The notes: generated by a model not told the origin, from the letters alone. A DNA stretch of 64,000 nt from Microtetraspora niveoalba (GCF_001570405.1 NZ_BBYM01000008.1:1-64000), one strand, 5' to 3'; shown: positions 1-8,567, counted from the stretch's first letter. A program made the numbers and translations.

Positions 1-747
1 CGTCCCGGTTGCGCCGGCCGTGGGTCCCGCGGCCGGGGCGGGCGGCCCGGCGAACGCGGCCTGGCCGTACGGGGGCTGCGGTTGCGGAGCCGGGGCGTGC
101 GGCGGCCCGCCGTACGGGTTCCCCGCGTACGGCGAGGGCGTGTGCAGGGGCTCCGCGTACGGGCCGGGCGAGTGCGGGCCCGCACCGTGCGGCGCCCGCG
201 GCGGCATGCCGTACGGGCCGGACGGGGTGGCGTGGGTGCCGGGCCAGGGGAAGGCGTTCTCGTGGGCCGGGGTCATGCCGCGCCGGCCGAGGATCCGCTC
301 CGGGAGCGACTTGGCCAGCGCGAGCAGATCGACGCCCCGGGCGTGCGCGGCGAGCAGCGCGACCGCGAGCAGCGTGCCGACGACGATCGTGCCCATGCCG
401 ATGCCGCCCGACGCGACGTTGATGATCAGGCCGAACGCGAAGACCGCGGCGAGCAGCGCCAGCACGGTCTCGGTGTCGAAGATGCGCCGGGTCCACTGCT
501 CCACGTATCCGGGCCGGCCCTCGCCGTCCTTCATCAGCAGGAAGGCGGCGATGTACAGCATGACGCCGATGCCGGATCCAAGGACGAGCACCGCGAAACC
601 CACCCGGAACAGGACGGGGTCCATGCCGGTGTAGCGGCCGAGGCCCGCGCACACACCGGTGATCATCCGGCCCTCGCCGGATCGCTGCAGCACCCGCTCG
701 TCGGCGGGTGCGGGTTCTTCGGTGGAGGTGGGCGGTGCTTCGGTCAT
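1..747 (-). CDS. PspC domain membrane protein (3' end outside window)
   Basis: The reading frame starts at an ATG (complement of 745-747) and runs off the left edge, so the C-terminus is missing. Residues about 22-70 form a PspC domain: GVCAGLGRYTGMDP followed by a hydrophobic segment. Two more hydrophobic stretches lie near residues 95-135. The tail is rich in Pro, Gly, Ala, His and Tyr and looks disordered and cytoplasmic. PspC proteins act in phage-shock-type envelope stress responses. The gene is divergent from a PspC-containing histidine kinase, with only about 130 bp between the two starts, which suggests shared control. Identity as a PspC protein is firm; its partner and signal are inferred. 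Confidence 0.85.
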   Translation of the reverse strand, partial: MTEAPPTSTEEPAPADERVLQRSGEGRMITGVCAGLGRYTGMDPVLFRVGFAVLVLGSGIGVMLYIAAFLLMKDGEGRPGYVEQWTRRIFDTETVLALLAAVFAFGLIINVASGGIGMGTIVVGTLLAVALLAAHARGVDLLALAKSLPERILGRRGMTPAHENAFPWPGTHATPSGPYGMPPRAPHGAGPHSPGPYAEPLHTPSPYAGNPYGGPPHAPAPQPQPPYGQAAFAGPPAPAAGPTAGATGT

Positions 748-880
748 GGTCCCATCGTGGCGGGTCGCGGTACCTGCGGCCATCGGGGGAACCCCTGACT
801 CGCCCCCGACCCCTCAGGGGTGTCCTCAGGGCACGCCCTGATGCGACCATGGCGCGTGTCGTGTGACGATGCTGCGCGAG

Positions 881-2065
881 ATGTCTGAAACGCCTACTGT
901 CCCCGATGCCGCTCCCCGCCTCGTCCGGCCGGCCGCCGGCCGTGTCGTCGCGGGTGTCGCGCAGGGCGCCGCCGCCCAGTTGCGGCTCGACCCCGTCGTG
1001 CTGCGCCTGAGCTTCGTGCTGCTCACCGTCGTCAACGGCCTCGGTGTCGTCGCCTACGCGGCACTGTGGATGTTCACCCCCAAGGAGCAGGTCAAAGGTC
1101 CGGAGCCGGCCCGCGACTGGGGGCAGTTCGCCGCGTACGGCGTGCTCTGGATGGCTGTCGCCGGGTTCGGCTGGATCACCGGGGCTTCCGACGGGGGCAT
1201 CGGCACCTGGCCGATCGCCGCCGGAGGGATCGGCGCGCTGATCCTCTGGCAGCAGGCCGACCCCGGGAGGCGGCAGCGCTGGATGACCGGCGCGGTCCGC
1301 AAGGTCAGCGCGAGCTGGGTCAGGACGCTCATCGGCGCGTTGCTCATCGTGGTCGGCGCCATCGGGTTCCTCGCCGCGAGCGGCGAGCTGGCCAAGGCCA
1401 AGACCGGCCTGGTGTTCACCGCCGTCGTCGTGGGCGGCATGCTGATGATCGCCGCCCCGTGGCTCGCCACCCTGGTCAAGGAGCTCCAGCGGGAGCGCAC
1501 CGAGCGCATCCGCCAGGAGGAGCGGGCCGAGGTGGCCGCGCACGTCCACGACTCCGTGCTGCACACGCTGACGCTGATCCAGCGCAACGCCCACGACTCC
1601 CGCGAGGTGACGCGGCTGGCCCGCTCCCAGGAGCGGGAGCTACGCAACTGGCTCTACCAGCCCAAACAGGATGCCGACGCCACTTTGGCCGCGGCCGTGC
1701 GCAGGGTCGCCGCCGAGGAGGAGGATGCCCACGGCGTGCCGATCGAGATCGTCTGCGTGGGCGACTGCGACCTGGACGAGAGCCTGGGGGCGCTGCTGCA
1801 GGCCGCCCGGCAGGCGATGGTCAACGCGGCCCGATACTCCGGCGCCCCGGTGATCTCCGTGTACGCCGAGGTGGAGCCCGACGAGGTCACCGTGTTCATC
1901 CGGGACCGGGGCAAGGGCTTCGACATGGACGCCGTTCCCGCCGACCGCATGGGCATCCGCCAGTCGATCATCGGCAGGATGGAGCGCAACGGAGGCGGCG
2001 CCCGGATCAGGACCGAGCCCGGCGACGGGACCGAGGTCATGCTGACGATGAAGAGGGCGTCCTGA
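881..2065 (+). CDS. PspC-domain sensor histidine kinase
   Basis: This is a membrane sensor kinase of about 394 residues. An N-terminal PspC domain (about 10-70) is followed by further membrane segments to about residue 200. A dimerisation helix carries HVHDS, with the probable phospho-acceptor His at about 223, and a C-terminal HATPase domain shows AMVNAARYS (N box) and DRGKGFDM (G box). The ATG at 881 gives the N-terminus MSETPTV; a GTG at 863 in the same frame is an alternative. It lies 77 bp before a LuxR-type response regulator, its likely partner. A PspC module used as the sensor, opposite a second PspC gene, suggests envelope-stress sensing. The ligand is unknown. Confidence 0.85.
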   Translation: MSETPTVPDAAPRLVRPAAGRVVAGVAQGAAAQLRLDPVVLRLSFVLLTVVNGLGVVAYAALWMFTPKEQVKGPEPARDWGQFAAYGVLWMAVAGFGWITGASDGGIGTWPIAAGGIGALILWQQADPGRRQRWMTGAVRKVSASWVRTLIGALLIVVGAIGFLAASGELAKAKTGLVFTAVVVGGMLMIAAPWLATLVKELQRERTERIRQEERAEVAAHVHDSVLHTLTLIQRNAHDSREVTRLARSQERELRNWLYQPKQDADATLAAAVRRVAAEEEDAHGVPIEIVCVGDCDLDESLGALLQAARQAMVNAARYSGAPVISVYAEVEPDEVTVFIRDRGKGFDMDAVPADRMGIRQSIIGRMERNGGGARIRTEPGDGTEVMLTMKRAS

Positions 2066-2142
2066 ACGACGCCGCCGGGAGCGGCGAACGAATCCGCGCG
2101 GTGCCCGGCCGCGCGGGACGAGCGAGGAATGGTGGAGAGCAG

Positions 2143-2781
2143 ATGAAGACCGTACGCGTGCTGATCGTCGACGACCATCGGTTGTTCCGGTCCGGCGTCC
2201 GCGCGGAGCTGGGGCCGTCCATCCAGGTGGTCGGCGAGGCCGAGGACGTCGAGAGCGCGGTCGCGTCCATCGCGGAGCTGAAGCCGGATGTCGTGCTGCT
2301 CGACGTGCACATGCCCGGAGGCGGCGGTCAGGAGGTCCTCAGGCGGGTCCTCGGCGCCGGGTCGCAGGTGCGGTTCCTGGCGCTGTCGGTGTCCGACGCC
2401 GCGGAGGACGTCATCGGCGTGATCCGCGGCGGAGCGCGCGGCTACGTCACCAAGACGATCAGCGGCGCCGAGCTGACCGACGCGATCGTCCGCGTGTCGG
2501 AGGGGGACGCGGTCTTCTCGCCGCGGCTCGCCGGGTTCGTGCTGGACGCGTTCGCCTCCACCGAGGCTCCGCCCATCGACCCCGAGCTCGACTCGCTCAC
2601 CCAGCGGGAGCGCGAGGTGCTGCGCCTGATCGCGCGCGGGTACGCGTACAAGGAGATCGCCAAGGAGCTGTTCATCTCGGTGAAGACGGTGGAGACGCAC
2701 GTGTCGAGCGTGCTGCGCAAGCTCCAGCTCTCCAACCGGCACGAGCTGTCCCGCTGGGCCACCGCCCGCAGGTTGGTCTGA
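2143..2781 (+). CDS. NarL/LuxR-family response regulator
   Basis: A protein of 212 residues with a receiver domain (1-120; acidic pocket VDD at 9-11, phospho-acceptor Asp54 in VLLDVHMP, Lys at about 104 in VTK) and a C-terminal LuxR-type helix-turn-helix (about 151-212, LTQREREVL and VKTVETHVS). The start at 2143 follows the ribosome binding site GGTGGAG. It lies just downstream of the PspC histidine kinase in the same direction, so it is most likely phosphorylated by that kinase. A plausible target is the divergent PspC gene and its own operon; this is inference. Confidence 0.9.
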   Translation: MKTVRVLIVDDHRLFRSGVRAELGPSIQVVGEAEDVESAVASIAELKPDVVLLDVHMPGGGGQEVLRRVLGAGSQVRFLALSVSDAAEDVIGVIRGGARGYVTKTISGAELTDAIVRVSEGDAVFSPRLAGFVLDAFASTEAPPIDPELDSLTQREREVLRLIARGYAYKEIAKELFISVKTVETHVSSVLRKLQLSNRHELSRWATARRLV

Positions 2782-2809
2782 CCGGCTCCCGGGTGCGTAC
2801 GCTGGGTCG

Positions 2810-4267
2810 ATGGGGCGTGACGTACCCGCCATGGCGTTCACCCGGGAGGATCGCCGCCGGTACCGCGACAAGATCCGGCGGTCGCTCGACGTCCTCGCCC
2901 GGATGTTGCGCGAGTCGGACTTCGAGCCGCGCCGCCCGCGCGCGGGCCTGGAGATCGAGCTGAATCTCGTCGACTCCCGGGGCGAGCCGGCGATGAAGAA
3001 CGACGAGGTCCTCGCCGCCATCGCGGAGCCCGACTGGGGCACCGAGCTGGGCCGGTTCAACGTCGAGATGAACATCCAGCCGCAGGGGCTCTACCGGGAC
3101 GGGTCCCTCCGGCTGGAGGAGACCATCCGCGAGCGGCTCAACCGGGCGGAGGAGCGGGCGAGGACCGTCGGAGGCCATCTGGTGCTCGTCGGCATCCTCC
3201 CGACGCTGCGGGAGAGCGACGTCGGCGAGTCGGCCCTGTCGTCGAACGCCCGCTACCGCCTGCTCAACGAGCAGATCCTGGCCGCCCGCGGTGAGGACCT
3301 GCACATCGAGATCGAGGGTGTCGAACGGCTCGACACGTACGCCACGAGCGTCACGCCGGAGGCGGCCTGCACCAGCCTGCAGCTCCACGTGGACGTCGGC
3401 CCCGCCGAGTTCGCGGCACACTGGAACGCGGCGCAGGCCATCGCCGGGCCGCAGGTCGCCGTCGCGGCGAACTCGCCGTTCCTCTTCGGCAAGGAGCTGT
3501 GGCGTGAGACGCGGATCAGTCTGTTCGAACAGGCGACGGACACCAGGTCCGACGAGCTGAAGGCCCAGGGCGTACGGCCGCGCGTGTGGTTCGGCGAACG
3601 CTGGATCACCTCGGTCTTCGACCTGTTCGAGGAGAACGTCCGCTACTTTCCGGCGCTGCTGCCGATCTGCGACGAGGAGGACCCGCGCGAGGTGCTCGAA
3701 GTCGGCGGCGTGCCCGAGCTGGGCGAGTTGACCCTGCACAACGGCACGATCTACCGCTGGAACCGGCCCGTCTACGCGGTCGTGGACGGCACGCCGCACC
3801 TGCGGGTGGAGAACCGGGTGCTGCCCGCCGGGCCCTCGGTCGCGGACATCACGGCGAACGCCGCCTTCTACTACGGCCTGCTGCGGGTGTTGACCGCCGC
3901 CGAGCGGCCCGTGTGGACCCGGATGTCCTTCGCCGCCGCCGAGGAGAACTTCCGCAACGCCGCCAGGTACGGCCTCGACGCCCGCCTGTACTGGCCGGAC
4001 CTCGGCGAGGTGTCCGCCGCCGAGCTCATCTGCCGCCGCCTGCTGCCGCTCGCCGACCAGGGGCTCGAACTCTCCGGCGTCGGCGCGTCGTACCGGGACC
4101 GGCTGCTCGGGATCATCGAGCAGCGCTGCCTGACCTCGCGCAACGGCGCGACCTGGCAGGTGGAGACCGCGCGGGCACTCGGCGGGGACCACGAGGCGCT
4201 GCGCCGGATGACCCTGCGCTACATCGAGCACATGCACGCCAACGAGCCGGTCCATATCTGGGACTAG
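2810..4267 (+). CDS. GCS2-family glutamate-cysteine ligase-like protein
   Basis: This 485-residue protein belongs to the GCS2 family of ATP-dependent carboxylate-amine ligases. It shows an early GLEIELNLVD segment matching the family's metal/ATP-binding region and a later RVENRVLPAGPS segment. Family members couple glutamate to cysteine or another amine, but actinomycetes generally make mycothiol rather than glutathione, so the true substrate is uncertain. EgtA-like or unknown ligase roles are possible. The start is ATG 2810; a second in-frame ATG at 2831 is possible. It follows the response regulator by 28 bp and may be co-transcribed. A second GCS2-family gene lies at 42976-44157. Confidence 0.75.
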   Translation: MGRDVPAMAFTREDRRRYRDKIRRSLDVLARMLRESDFEPRRPRAGLEIELNLVDSRGEPAMKNDEVLAAIAEPDWGTELGRFNVEMNIQPQGLYRDGSLRLEETIRERLNRAEERARTVGGHLVLVGILPTLRESDVGESALSSNARYRLLNEQILAARGEDLHIEIEGVERLDTYATSVTPEAACTSLQLHVDVGPAEFAAHWNAAQAIAGPQVAVAANSPFLFGKELWRETRISLFEQATDTRSDELKAQGVRPRVWFGERWITSVFDLFEENVRYFPALLPICDEEDPREVLEVGGVPELGELTLHNGTIYRWNRPVYAVVDGTPHLRVENRVLPAGPSVADITANAAFYYGLLRVLTAAERPVWTRMSFAAAEENFRNAARYGLDARLYWPDLGEVSAAELICRRLLPLADQGLELSGVGASYRDRLLGIIEQRCLTSRNGATWQVETARALGGDHEALRRMTLRYIEHMHANEPVHIWD

Positions 4268-4344
4268 AGCCCGTACTGGCCTTCAGGCGCGACCCGGGCC
4301 GTGATCCGCGACGGCCTGGACCAGCGCGTGGCGCGTACGAGCAC

Positions 4345-4416
4345 GGTGTACGCCCCTACGTCGCCGCCAACCAGCGGCACGGCCGCGAGGCGGTCAAGAT
4401 GTTCGGAGCCGGCTGA
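4345..4416 (+). pseudogene. Possible 3' remnant of a DUF72-like gene
   Basis: In the gap after the GCS2-family gene, one frame ends with GVRPYVAANQRHGREAVKMF and a stop at 4414-4416. The spacing YV-AN-x-HG-x-AVKMF resembles the C-terminus of DUF72 proteins (typically YV-NNH-x-GHAP-x-TV). Upstream of it the frame is Arg/Pro-rich and not protein-like. This could be a decayed gene end or chance; the match is from memory of the family and is weak. Confidence 0.2.
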
Positions 4417-4428
4417 GAGGGGCAGGAT

Positions 4429-4450
4429 GGGGCCGGCTCGCTCCGGCCCC
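4429..4450 (+). terminator. Hairpin, candidate terminator
   Basis: GGGGCCGG and CCGGCCCC form a perfect 8-bp stem with a 6-nt loop downstream of the GCS2-family gene. No T-run follows, so intrinsic termination is uncertain. Confidence 0.35.
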
Positions 4451-4551
4451 GGCGGGGCCGGCCGGAGCATGGGAAGCGGGGAGACCGGCAACCGGTAACC
4501 GCTACCCGGGACCGGGTCCGGACGGCTTCGAGAGGGCGGTGGAGACTCCCT

Positions 4552-5292
4552 ATGGGGCGTGCGAGATCACGTGTGGGCCCGCTGGCCGGCGCGCTCGGTG
4601 TGCTGGCGCTGGCCAACGTGTCGAACAACCGGATCGCGCGGCGCTGGGCGCCGCTCACGTCGGCCGCCGCGACCGCCGCCCTGCTCGCCGTCGCCCGCCG
4701 TGAGGGCCTGGCCTGGGCGGAGCTGGGCTTCTCCGGCGAGGGGCGCGGCGCCCGCCTCGGAGGGGCGCTCGCCGCCGGTGTGGCCGCCGTGTACGCCGCC
4801 GGGGTCGCCTGCCCCCGTACCCGCCCGGTCTTCCTCGACGAGCGCTCGCTCGCCCTGTCCCGCGCCCGGCTCCTGGAGGAGGCGCTCGTCCAGGTGCCGG
4901 TGGGGACTGTCCTGCTGGAGGAGGTCGCCTTCCGCGGCGTCCTGCCCGAGTTGCTCGGCCGCTCCCTCCCGGCGCGTACGGCCGAGGGCGCGGCGGCGCT
5001 GCTCTTCGGGCTGTGGCATGTGCTTCCGGCGATGGACATGGCGCGGGCCAACCCGGCGCTCGGCCATCTGGCGTCCGGCTCCCCGGTGGTGTCGGCGGGC
5101 CGCGTGGTGGCGGGAACCGTGGTGTCCACCACGCTGGCCGGCCTGCTCTTCCAGGAGTTGCGCCGCCGGGGCGGTCTGCTCGCCCCCGCGCTGACCCATG
5201 TGGCGACCAATTCCTTCGGTTATGTCGCCGCGCGTGCCGCCCGCCGTCTCGACGAGGCCCGGCGCGCACGCTCCTCTCGTCCGACGCCGTGA
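4552..5292 (+). CDS. CPBP-family intramembrane metalloprotease (CAAX-like)
   Basis: A 246-residue membrane protein with the CPBP/ABI signature: EEVAFRG (Glu123-Glu124 and Arg), then FGLWHVLPA with His156, and a late LTHVATNS His near residue 214. These residues line the metal-dependent active site of this family of intramembrane proteases, related to type II CAAX processing enzymes. Several hydrophobic segments surround them. The start at ATG 4552 is preceded by GGTGGAG. The natural substrate is unknown. No functional partner is obvious next door. Confidence 0.85.
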   Translation: MGRARSRVGPLAGALGVLALANVSNNRIARRWAPLTSAAATAALLAVARREGLAWAELGFSGEGRGARLGGALAAGVAAVYAAGVACPRTRPVFLDERSLALSRARLLEEALVQVPVGTVLLEEVAFRGVLPELLGRSLPARTAEGAAALLFGLWHVLPAMDMARANPALGHLASGSPVVSAGRVVAGTVVSTTLAGLLFQELRRRGGLLAPALTHVATNSFGYVAARAARRLDEARRARSSRPTP

Positions 5293-5299
5293 CCGGGAC

Positions 5300-5380
5300 C
5301 CGGAGGGAGGCATGGCCGGGGGATGCGACCGGGCCGTGACCCGGGGCCGGGAGGGAGGAAGGGCCGGGGGATCCGACGGG
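5300..5380 (+). repeat. Imperfect tandem duplication, about 41 bp
   Basis: Two adjacent copies of a GGGAGG-x-GGCCGGGGGATSCGAC block lie between the CPBP protease and the metallopeptidase. On the other strand they read as proline-rich sequence. They appear non-coding. Confidence 0.5.
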
Positions 5381-5383
5381 GTT

Positions 5384-5399
5384 GTGATCGCGTAATCAC
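5384..5399 (+). promoter_or_regulatory. GTGAT-N6-ATCAC palindrome
   Basis: A small inverted repeat lies about 85 bp before the metallopeptidase start. The GTGAT half-site resembles many helix-turn-helix operators, but no regulator can be assigned. Confidence 0.3.
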
Positions 5400-5437
5400 G
5401 GGCCGCCCCGGCTTCGGAACACGCCACCGCTTGCGCG

Positions 5438-5458
5438 ATGATCGACCTCGTCGATCAT
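5438..5458 (+). promoter_or_regulatory. Perfect 8-bp inverted repeat upstream of the metallopeptidase
   Basis: ATGATCGA, a 5-nt spacer and TCGATCAT form a perfect 21-bp dyad that ends 22 bp before the metallopeptidase ATG. Its position within the expected promoter or leader suggests an operator or RNA hairpin. The binding protein is unknown. Confidence 0.5.
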
Positions 5459-5480
5459 TCACGTTTTAGGTGGACAAGTA

Positions 5481-6179
5481 ATGATTTCCCCCCGAATGTT
5501 GCTCGCCCTCACGCTCTCCGCGGCCCTCGTCGCGGGCTGCGGCGCGACGGATGACTCCGCCGAGGCCCCGGGGAAGGAGCAGAAGAAAGCCACCGCGAAG
5601 GCCGTCCCGCCGGGCTGCGACGAGGCCGGGAACGACTTCGCTAGTGACGTCAAGCTGGCCCGATGCCTCACGGAGCGGTTCTGGGCGAAGCAGTTCACGG
5701 CGGCCGGTGGAACGTACCAACCGATCAAGCGCTTCGTCGCGTACGACGGGACGAACGGTCCGTCCTGCGGGGGTGAGAAGGCCGAGCCGGAGAACGCGTT
5801 CTACTGCTCGGACGGGCACTTCATCGCCTACGACGCCGAGTGGATGCGTTCGATGTACGACCAGATGGGGGACGGCGCGGTCTACGTCGTCATCCCCCAT
5901 GAGTTCGGCCATGCTGTACAGGCGCAGCTTGAGAGCGGGTTCGAGTACAACGTGGAGCAGGAGCTCCAGGCCGACTGCTACGCGGGCGCGACGCTCGGGG
6001 GCCTGATCGCGGACGAGCAGATCCAGGCCGAGGAGGGCGACGACGAGGAGCTGTTCGCCAACCTCGAAGCGGTGGGCGACCCCACGGACGCCTGGTGGGA
6101 GCCGGATGCCCACGGCACGCCCGAGAAGCGCCAGGAGGCGTTCGCGACGGGCTTCGACAAGGGAGTCGATGCCTGCTGA
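5481..6179 (+). CDS. Putative neutral zinc metallopeptidase lipoprotein
   Basis: A 232-residue exported protein of the neutral zinc metallopeptidase family (PF04228 type). A lipobox LVAGC puts the lipid-modified cysteine at residue 20. The zinc site is HEFGH (140-144), with a downstream glutamate in the QELQADCYAG segment as the third ligand. The N-terminal linker is rich in Lys, Ala and Glu. The start at ATG 5481 has AGGTGG upstream. It should act outside the membrane on peptides or proteins; the substrate is unknown. It is monocistronic, with dyad symmetry in its promoter region. Confidence 0.85.
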   Translation: MISPRMLLALTLSAALVAGCGATDDSAEAPGKEQKKATAKAVPPGCDEAGNDFASDVKLARCLTERFWAKQFTAAGGTYQPIKRFVAYDGTNGPSCGGEKAEPENAFYCSDGHFIAYDAEWMRSMYDQMGDGAVYVVIPHEFGHAVQAQLESGFEYNVEQELQADCYAGATLGGLIADEQIQAEEGDDEELFANLEAVGDPTDAWWEPDAHGTPEKRQEAFATGFDKGVDAC

Positions 6180-6241
6180 CCGGGCCGGGCGGCCGCCCAC
6201 TTGGGGCTTCCCGCTTACGTGGGCCGGTGAGCGTCCGTGTT

Positions 6242-6285
6242 CGCCGGACGCCCGTCCGGTTCCGCCGGGAGTTCGCCGTCCGGCG
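6242..6285. terminator. Long-looped hairpin between convergent genes
   Basis: CGCCGGACG and CGTCCGGCG form a perfect 9-bp stem around a 26-nt loop in the gap between the metallopeptidase and the convergent response regulator. It may serve both directions; there is no T-run. Confidence 0.35.
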
Positions 6286-6307
6286 GGGTGGGCGGCGAAA
6301 GCCGTGG

Positions 6308-7105
6308 TCAGACGTCCGTGGCGGGGTCGGCGATCCCGTTGCGATAGGCGTAGGCCACCGCCTGCGCCCGATCCCGGAGTCCGGCCTTCGCGAAGAGGTT
6401 GTTGATGTGGGTCTTCACGGTCGCCTCGCTGACATACAGCGCGGCCGCGATCTCCGCGTTCGACAGGCCGCCCGCGATGAGCCGCAGCACCTCCAGCTCG
6501 CGCGGTGTCAGGCCGGCGGGCGCAGGAGGCACGGCGCGTACAGGAGGCGCGGCGGACGCGGGAGGCCGGACGGACGCCGAGGGCATGGAAGCCGCGGACG
6601 GGGACGGCGTGGGCGTGGAAGCCGCGGACGGGGAAGGCACAGCCGGGGACGGCGCGGACGGGGACGGCGCGGGGTCGGCCTGAAGGGACGTCACCGTGCT
6701 GATCAGGCGCCGCTGCACGCCCGGATCGAGCTGGGCGTCGCCGTTCATGACCGCGGCCACGGCCCGGGCGATCTCGTCTGCGTCGGCGCTCTTGGTCAGG
6801 AAGCCGCGCGCCCCCGCCCGGAGCGCGGCGAAGACCGACTCGTCGTCCGCGTACGTGGTCAGGACGACGACCTGGGTGCCCGGGAACTCGGCGCGGATCC
6901 GTCGTGTGGCCTCGACGCCGTCCATCCGGGGCATGCGCAGGTCCATCAGCACCACGTCCGGGCGCCGCTCGGCGACCAGCCGCAGCGCGGCCTCCCCGTC
7001 GCCCGCGGACCCGACGACCTCGATCCCGGGCAGGAGGCCGAGCAGGAGCACCAGCCCTTCGCGGACCACCGACTGGTCGTCCGCCACCAGAACGCGCGCC
7101 GTCAT
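6308..7105 (-). CDS. NarL-family response regulator with a long Pro/Ser/Ala linker
   Basis: A 265-residue regulator: receiver domain 1-125 with Asp55 in VLMDLRMP and ADD at 8-10, then a LuxR-type helix-turn-helix from about 198 (LTPRELEVL, VKTHINNLF). It is about 50 residues longer than usual because residues about 142-197 are an almost pure Pro/Ser/Ala/Thr spacer, built from short DNA repeats. It lies 73 bp downstream of a histidine kinase on the same strand, clearly its cognate pair. The flexible spacer could alter communication between the receiver and the DNA-binding domain. Confidence 0.9.
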   Translation of the reverse strand: MTARVLVADDQSVVREGLVLLLGLLPGIEVVGSAGDGEAALRLVAERRPDVVLMDLRMPRMDGVEATRRIRAEFPGTQVVVLTTYADDESVFAALRAGARGFLTKSADADEIARAVAAVMNGDAQLDPGVQRRLISTVTSLQADPAPSPSAPSPAVPSPSAASTPTPSPSAASMPSASVRPPASAAPPVRAVPPAPAGLTPRELEVLRLIAGGLSNAEIAAALYVSEATVKTHINNLFAKAGLRDRAQAVAYAYRNGIADPATDV

Positions 7106-7178
7106 GCGCGGCCCTCCTTCGCTCGAGCCGAGGACCGGGAGACGCGGACGCGGGCCGGCGTGCGGGACATACGGACGG

Positions 7179-8303
7179 TCACGACGGCACCCGCAGCCGC
7201 ACCAGGAAACCGTCGCCCGCCTCGCCCGCCTCCAGCGTGCCGCCGAGGAGTTCGGCCCGTTCGCGCATTCCCACGAGGCCGTATCCTCCCCCAGGCGTAC
7301 CCGGGACCTCCGATGCGGGGTTGGCCACCTCCAGCTCGCAGGCGCCGTCCTGGAAGCGGAGCCGTACGCGGGCGGGAGAGCCGGGCGCGTGGCTGCGCAC
7401 GTTCGTGATCGCCTCCTGCGCGGTGCGGACCACCGCGAGCTCGGTCTCGGAAGGCAGCCGCCGTTCCGGGCCGGACACCTCGACCTCGCACTCGTGGCCC
7501 GTCGCCGTACGGAACTCGTCGGCCAGGGCGCGCAACGCGACGGGCAGCGGCGGCAGGTCCTCGCGCAGTGCGGCGACGGCCCTGCGGGCCTCTTCGAGCC
7601 CGTTCTTGGCCAGCTCTCTGGCGCGTTCCACGCGTTCGAGGGCGTCGTGGGCCCGGTCGGCGCGAAGCAGCAGCCGCGCGCCCTCCAGATGCACGATCTG
7701 AGCGGACAGTGAGTGGGCGAGGATGTCGTGGATCTCCCTCGCGATCCGGGCGCGCTCGGCCAGCACCGCCTCGCGCGCCTCGGCCCTCCTGGCGGCCCGG
7801 CGCAGCGCGACCGTGTTCATGAGGAGGAACGCGAAGCAGACGCTGAGGCAGAGGCCCAGATCCCGCTCCACGTCATCGTTCACGACCCCGCCCAGGAGCA
7901 GCGCCGCCAGCGCGACGATCGCGACCGGGGCCGAGTGCCGTGGCGGGTGGCGCGCCGCGGCGGCTCCGACGACGAAGAGGAGCGAGGCGACGGCCGGGCC
8001 GCTCGCGTTCGTCGTCTCGATCAGGAGGATCGACGCCACGGCGGCGAGGCAGAGGAAGATGATCTTGATGGGAGCCCGGAGGACGGTCCTTCCCGGAGTT
8101 CCGGTTCTCGGAAGGGGAAGGATCCCGGCGGCCACCGTGGCGGCGACGGCCAACGTGAGGCCGGTGACGGCGAGCCCCTGCCCCGACAGGCCGAACCCGG
8201 GCCGGCTCGCGGCCTGCCCGATGACGAACAGCACGATCAGCCCCACACGCAGGACAACGGGGGAGAAAGCGGGGGAGGACGTCGTCTCGCCGGGGGTCGC
8301 CAC
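7179..8303 (-). CDS. NarL-type sensor histidine kinase
   Basis: A 374-residue membrane kinase. About six hydrophobic segments span residues 15-170, followed by a HisKA_3 dimerisation region with REIHDILAHSL (phospho-acceptor His192) and a C-terminal HATPase domain with TAQEAITNVRSHA and GYGLVGMRER. No separate sensor domain is visible, so the signal is probably perceived within or near the membrane, as in DesK/LiaS-type kinases. The start is read as GTG at 8303. Its partner response regulator follows on the same strand. The target genes are not evident. Confidence 0.88.
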   Translation of the reverse strand: MATPGETTSSPAFSPVVLRVGLIVLFVIGQAASRPGFGLSGQGLAVTGLTLAVAATVAAGILPLPRTGTPGRTVLRAPIKIIFLCLAAVASILLIETTNASGPAVASLLFVVGAAAARHPPRHSAPVAIVALAALLLGGVVNDDVERDLGLCLSVCFAFLLMNTVALRRAARRAEAREAVLAERARIAREIHDILAHSLSAQIVHLEGARLLLRADRAHDALERVERARELAKNGLEEARRAVAALREDLPPLPVALRALADEFRTATGHECEVEVSGPERRLPSETELAVVRTAQEAITNVRSHAPGSPARVRLRFQDGACELEVANPASEVPGTPGGGYGLVGMRERAELLGGTLEAGEAGDGFLVRLRVPS

Positions 8304-8328
8304 GTCATGACGTTAGCGCCGTATTGTT

Positions 8329-8565
8329 GATGGCGCTCGCTCCACTCGCGCGCGCTCGGGGCGCCTGCAGGCGATGTCTTCCCTCGTCACTCGGGACTCG
8401 TTCCTCGCCCGCTCGTTCCTGTTTTCGGGTTCGGCTTCGTCACGCTCCTCACTCCTTCGTCGCTCCGGGCGTTCCTCAGTCCAGACACCGCCGCGCCCCT
8501 CGCGTGATGGCCGTGCGCCGTGGTCATCGATGGCGCTCGCTCCGCTCGCGCGGGCTCGGGGCACC
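8329..8565 (+). repeat. Paired 37-bp direct repeats in a gene-free gap
   Basis: A block beginning GATGGCGCTCGCTCC occurs at 8329-8365 and again at 8529-8565 with a few mismatches, exactly 200 bp apart. The DNA between them (about 8366-8528) is rich in TCGTTCC and TCGCTCC motifs and has no protein-like frame. It lies between the histidine kinase start and the end of the DUF1453-like gene, so one copy is near the kinase promoter. Confidence 0.6.
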
Positions 8566-8567
8566 CG

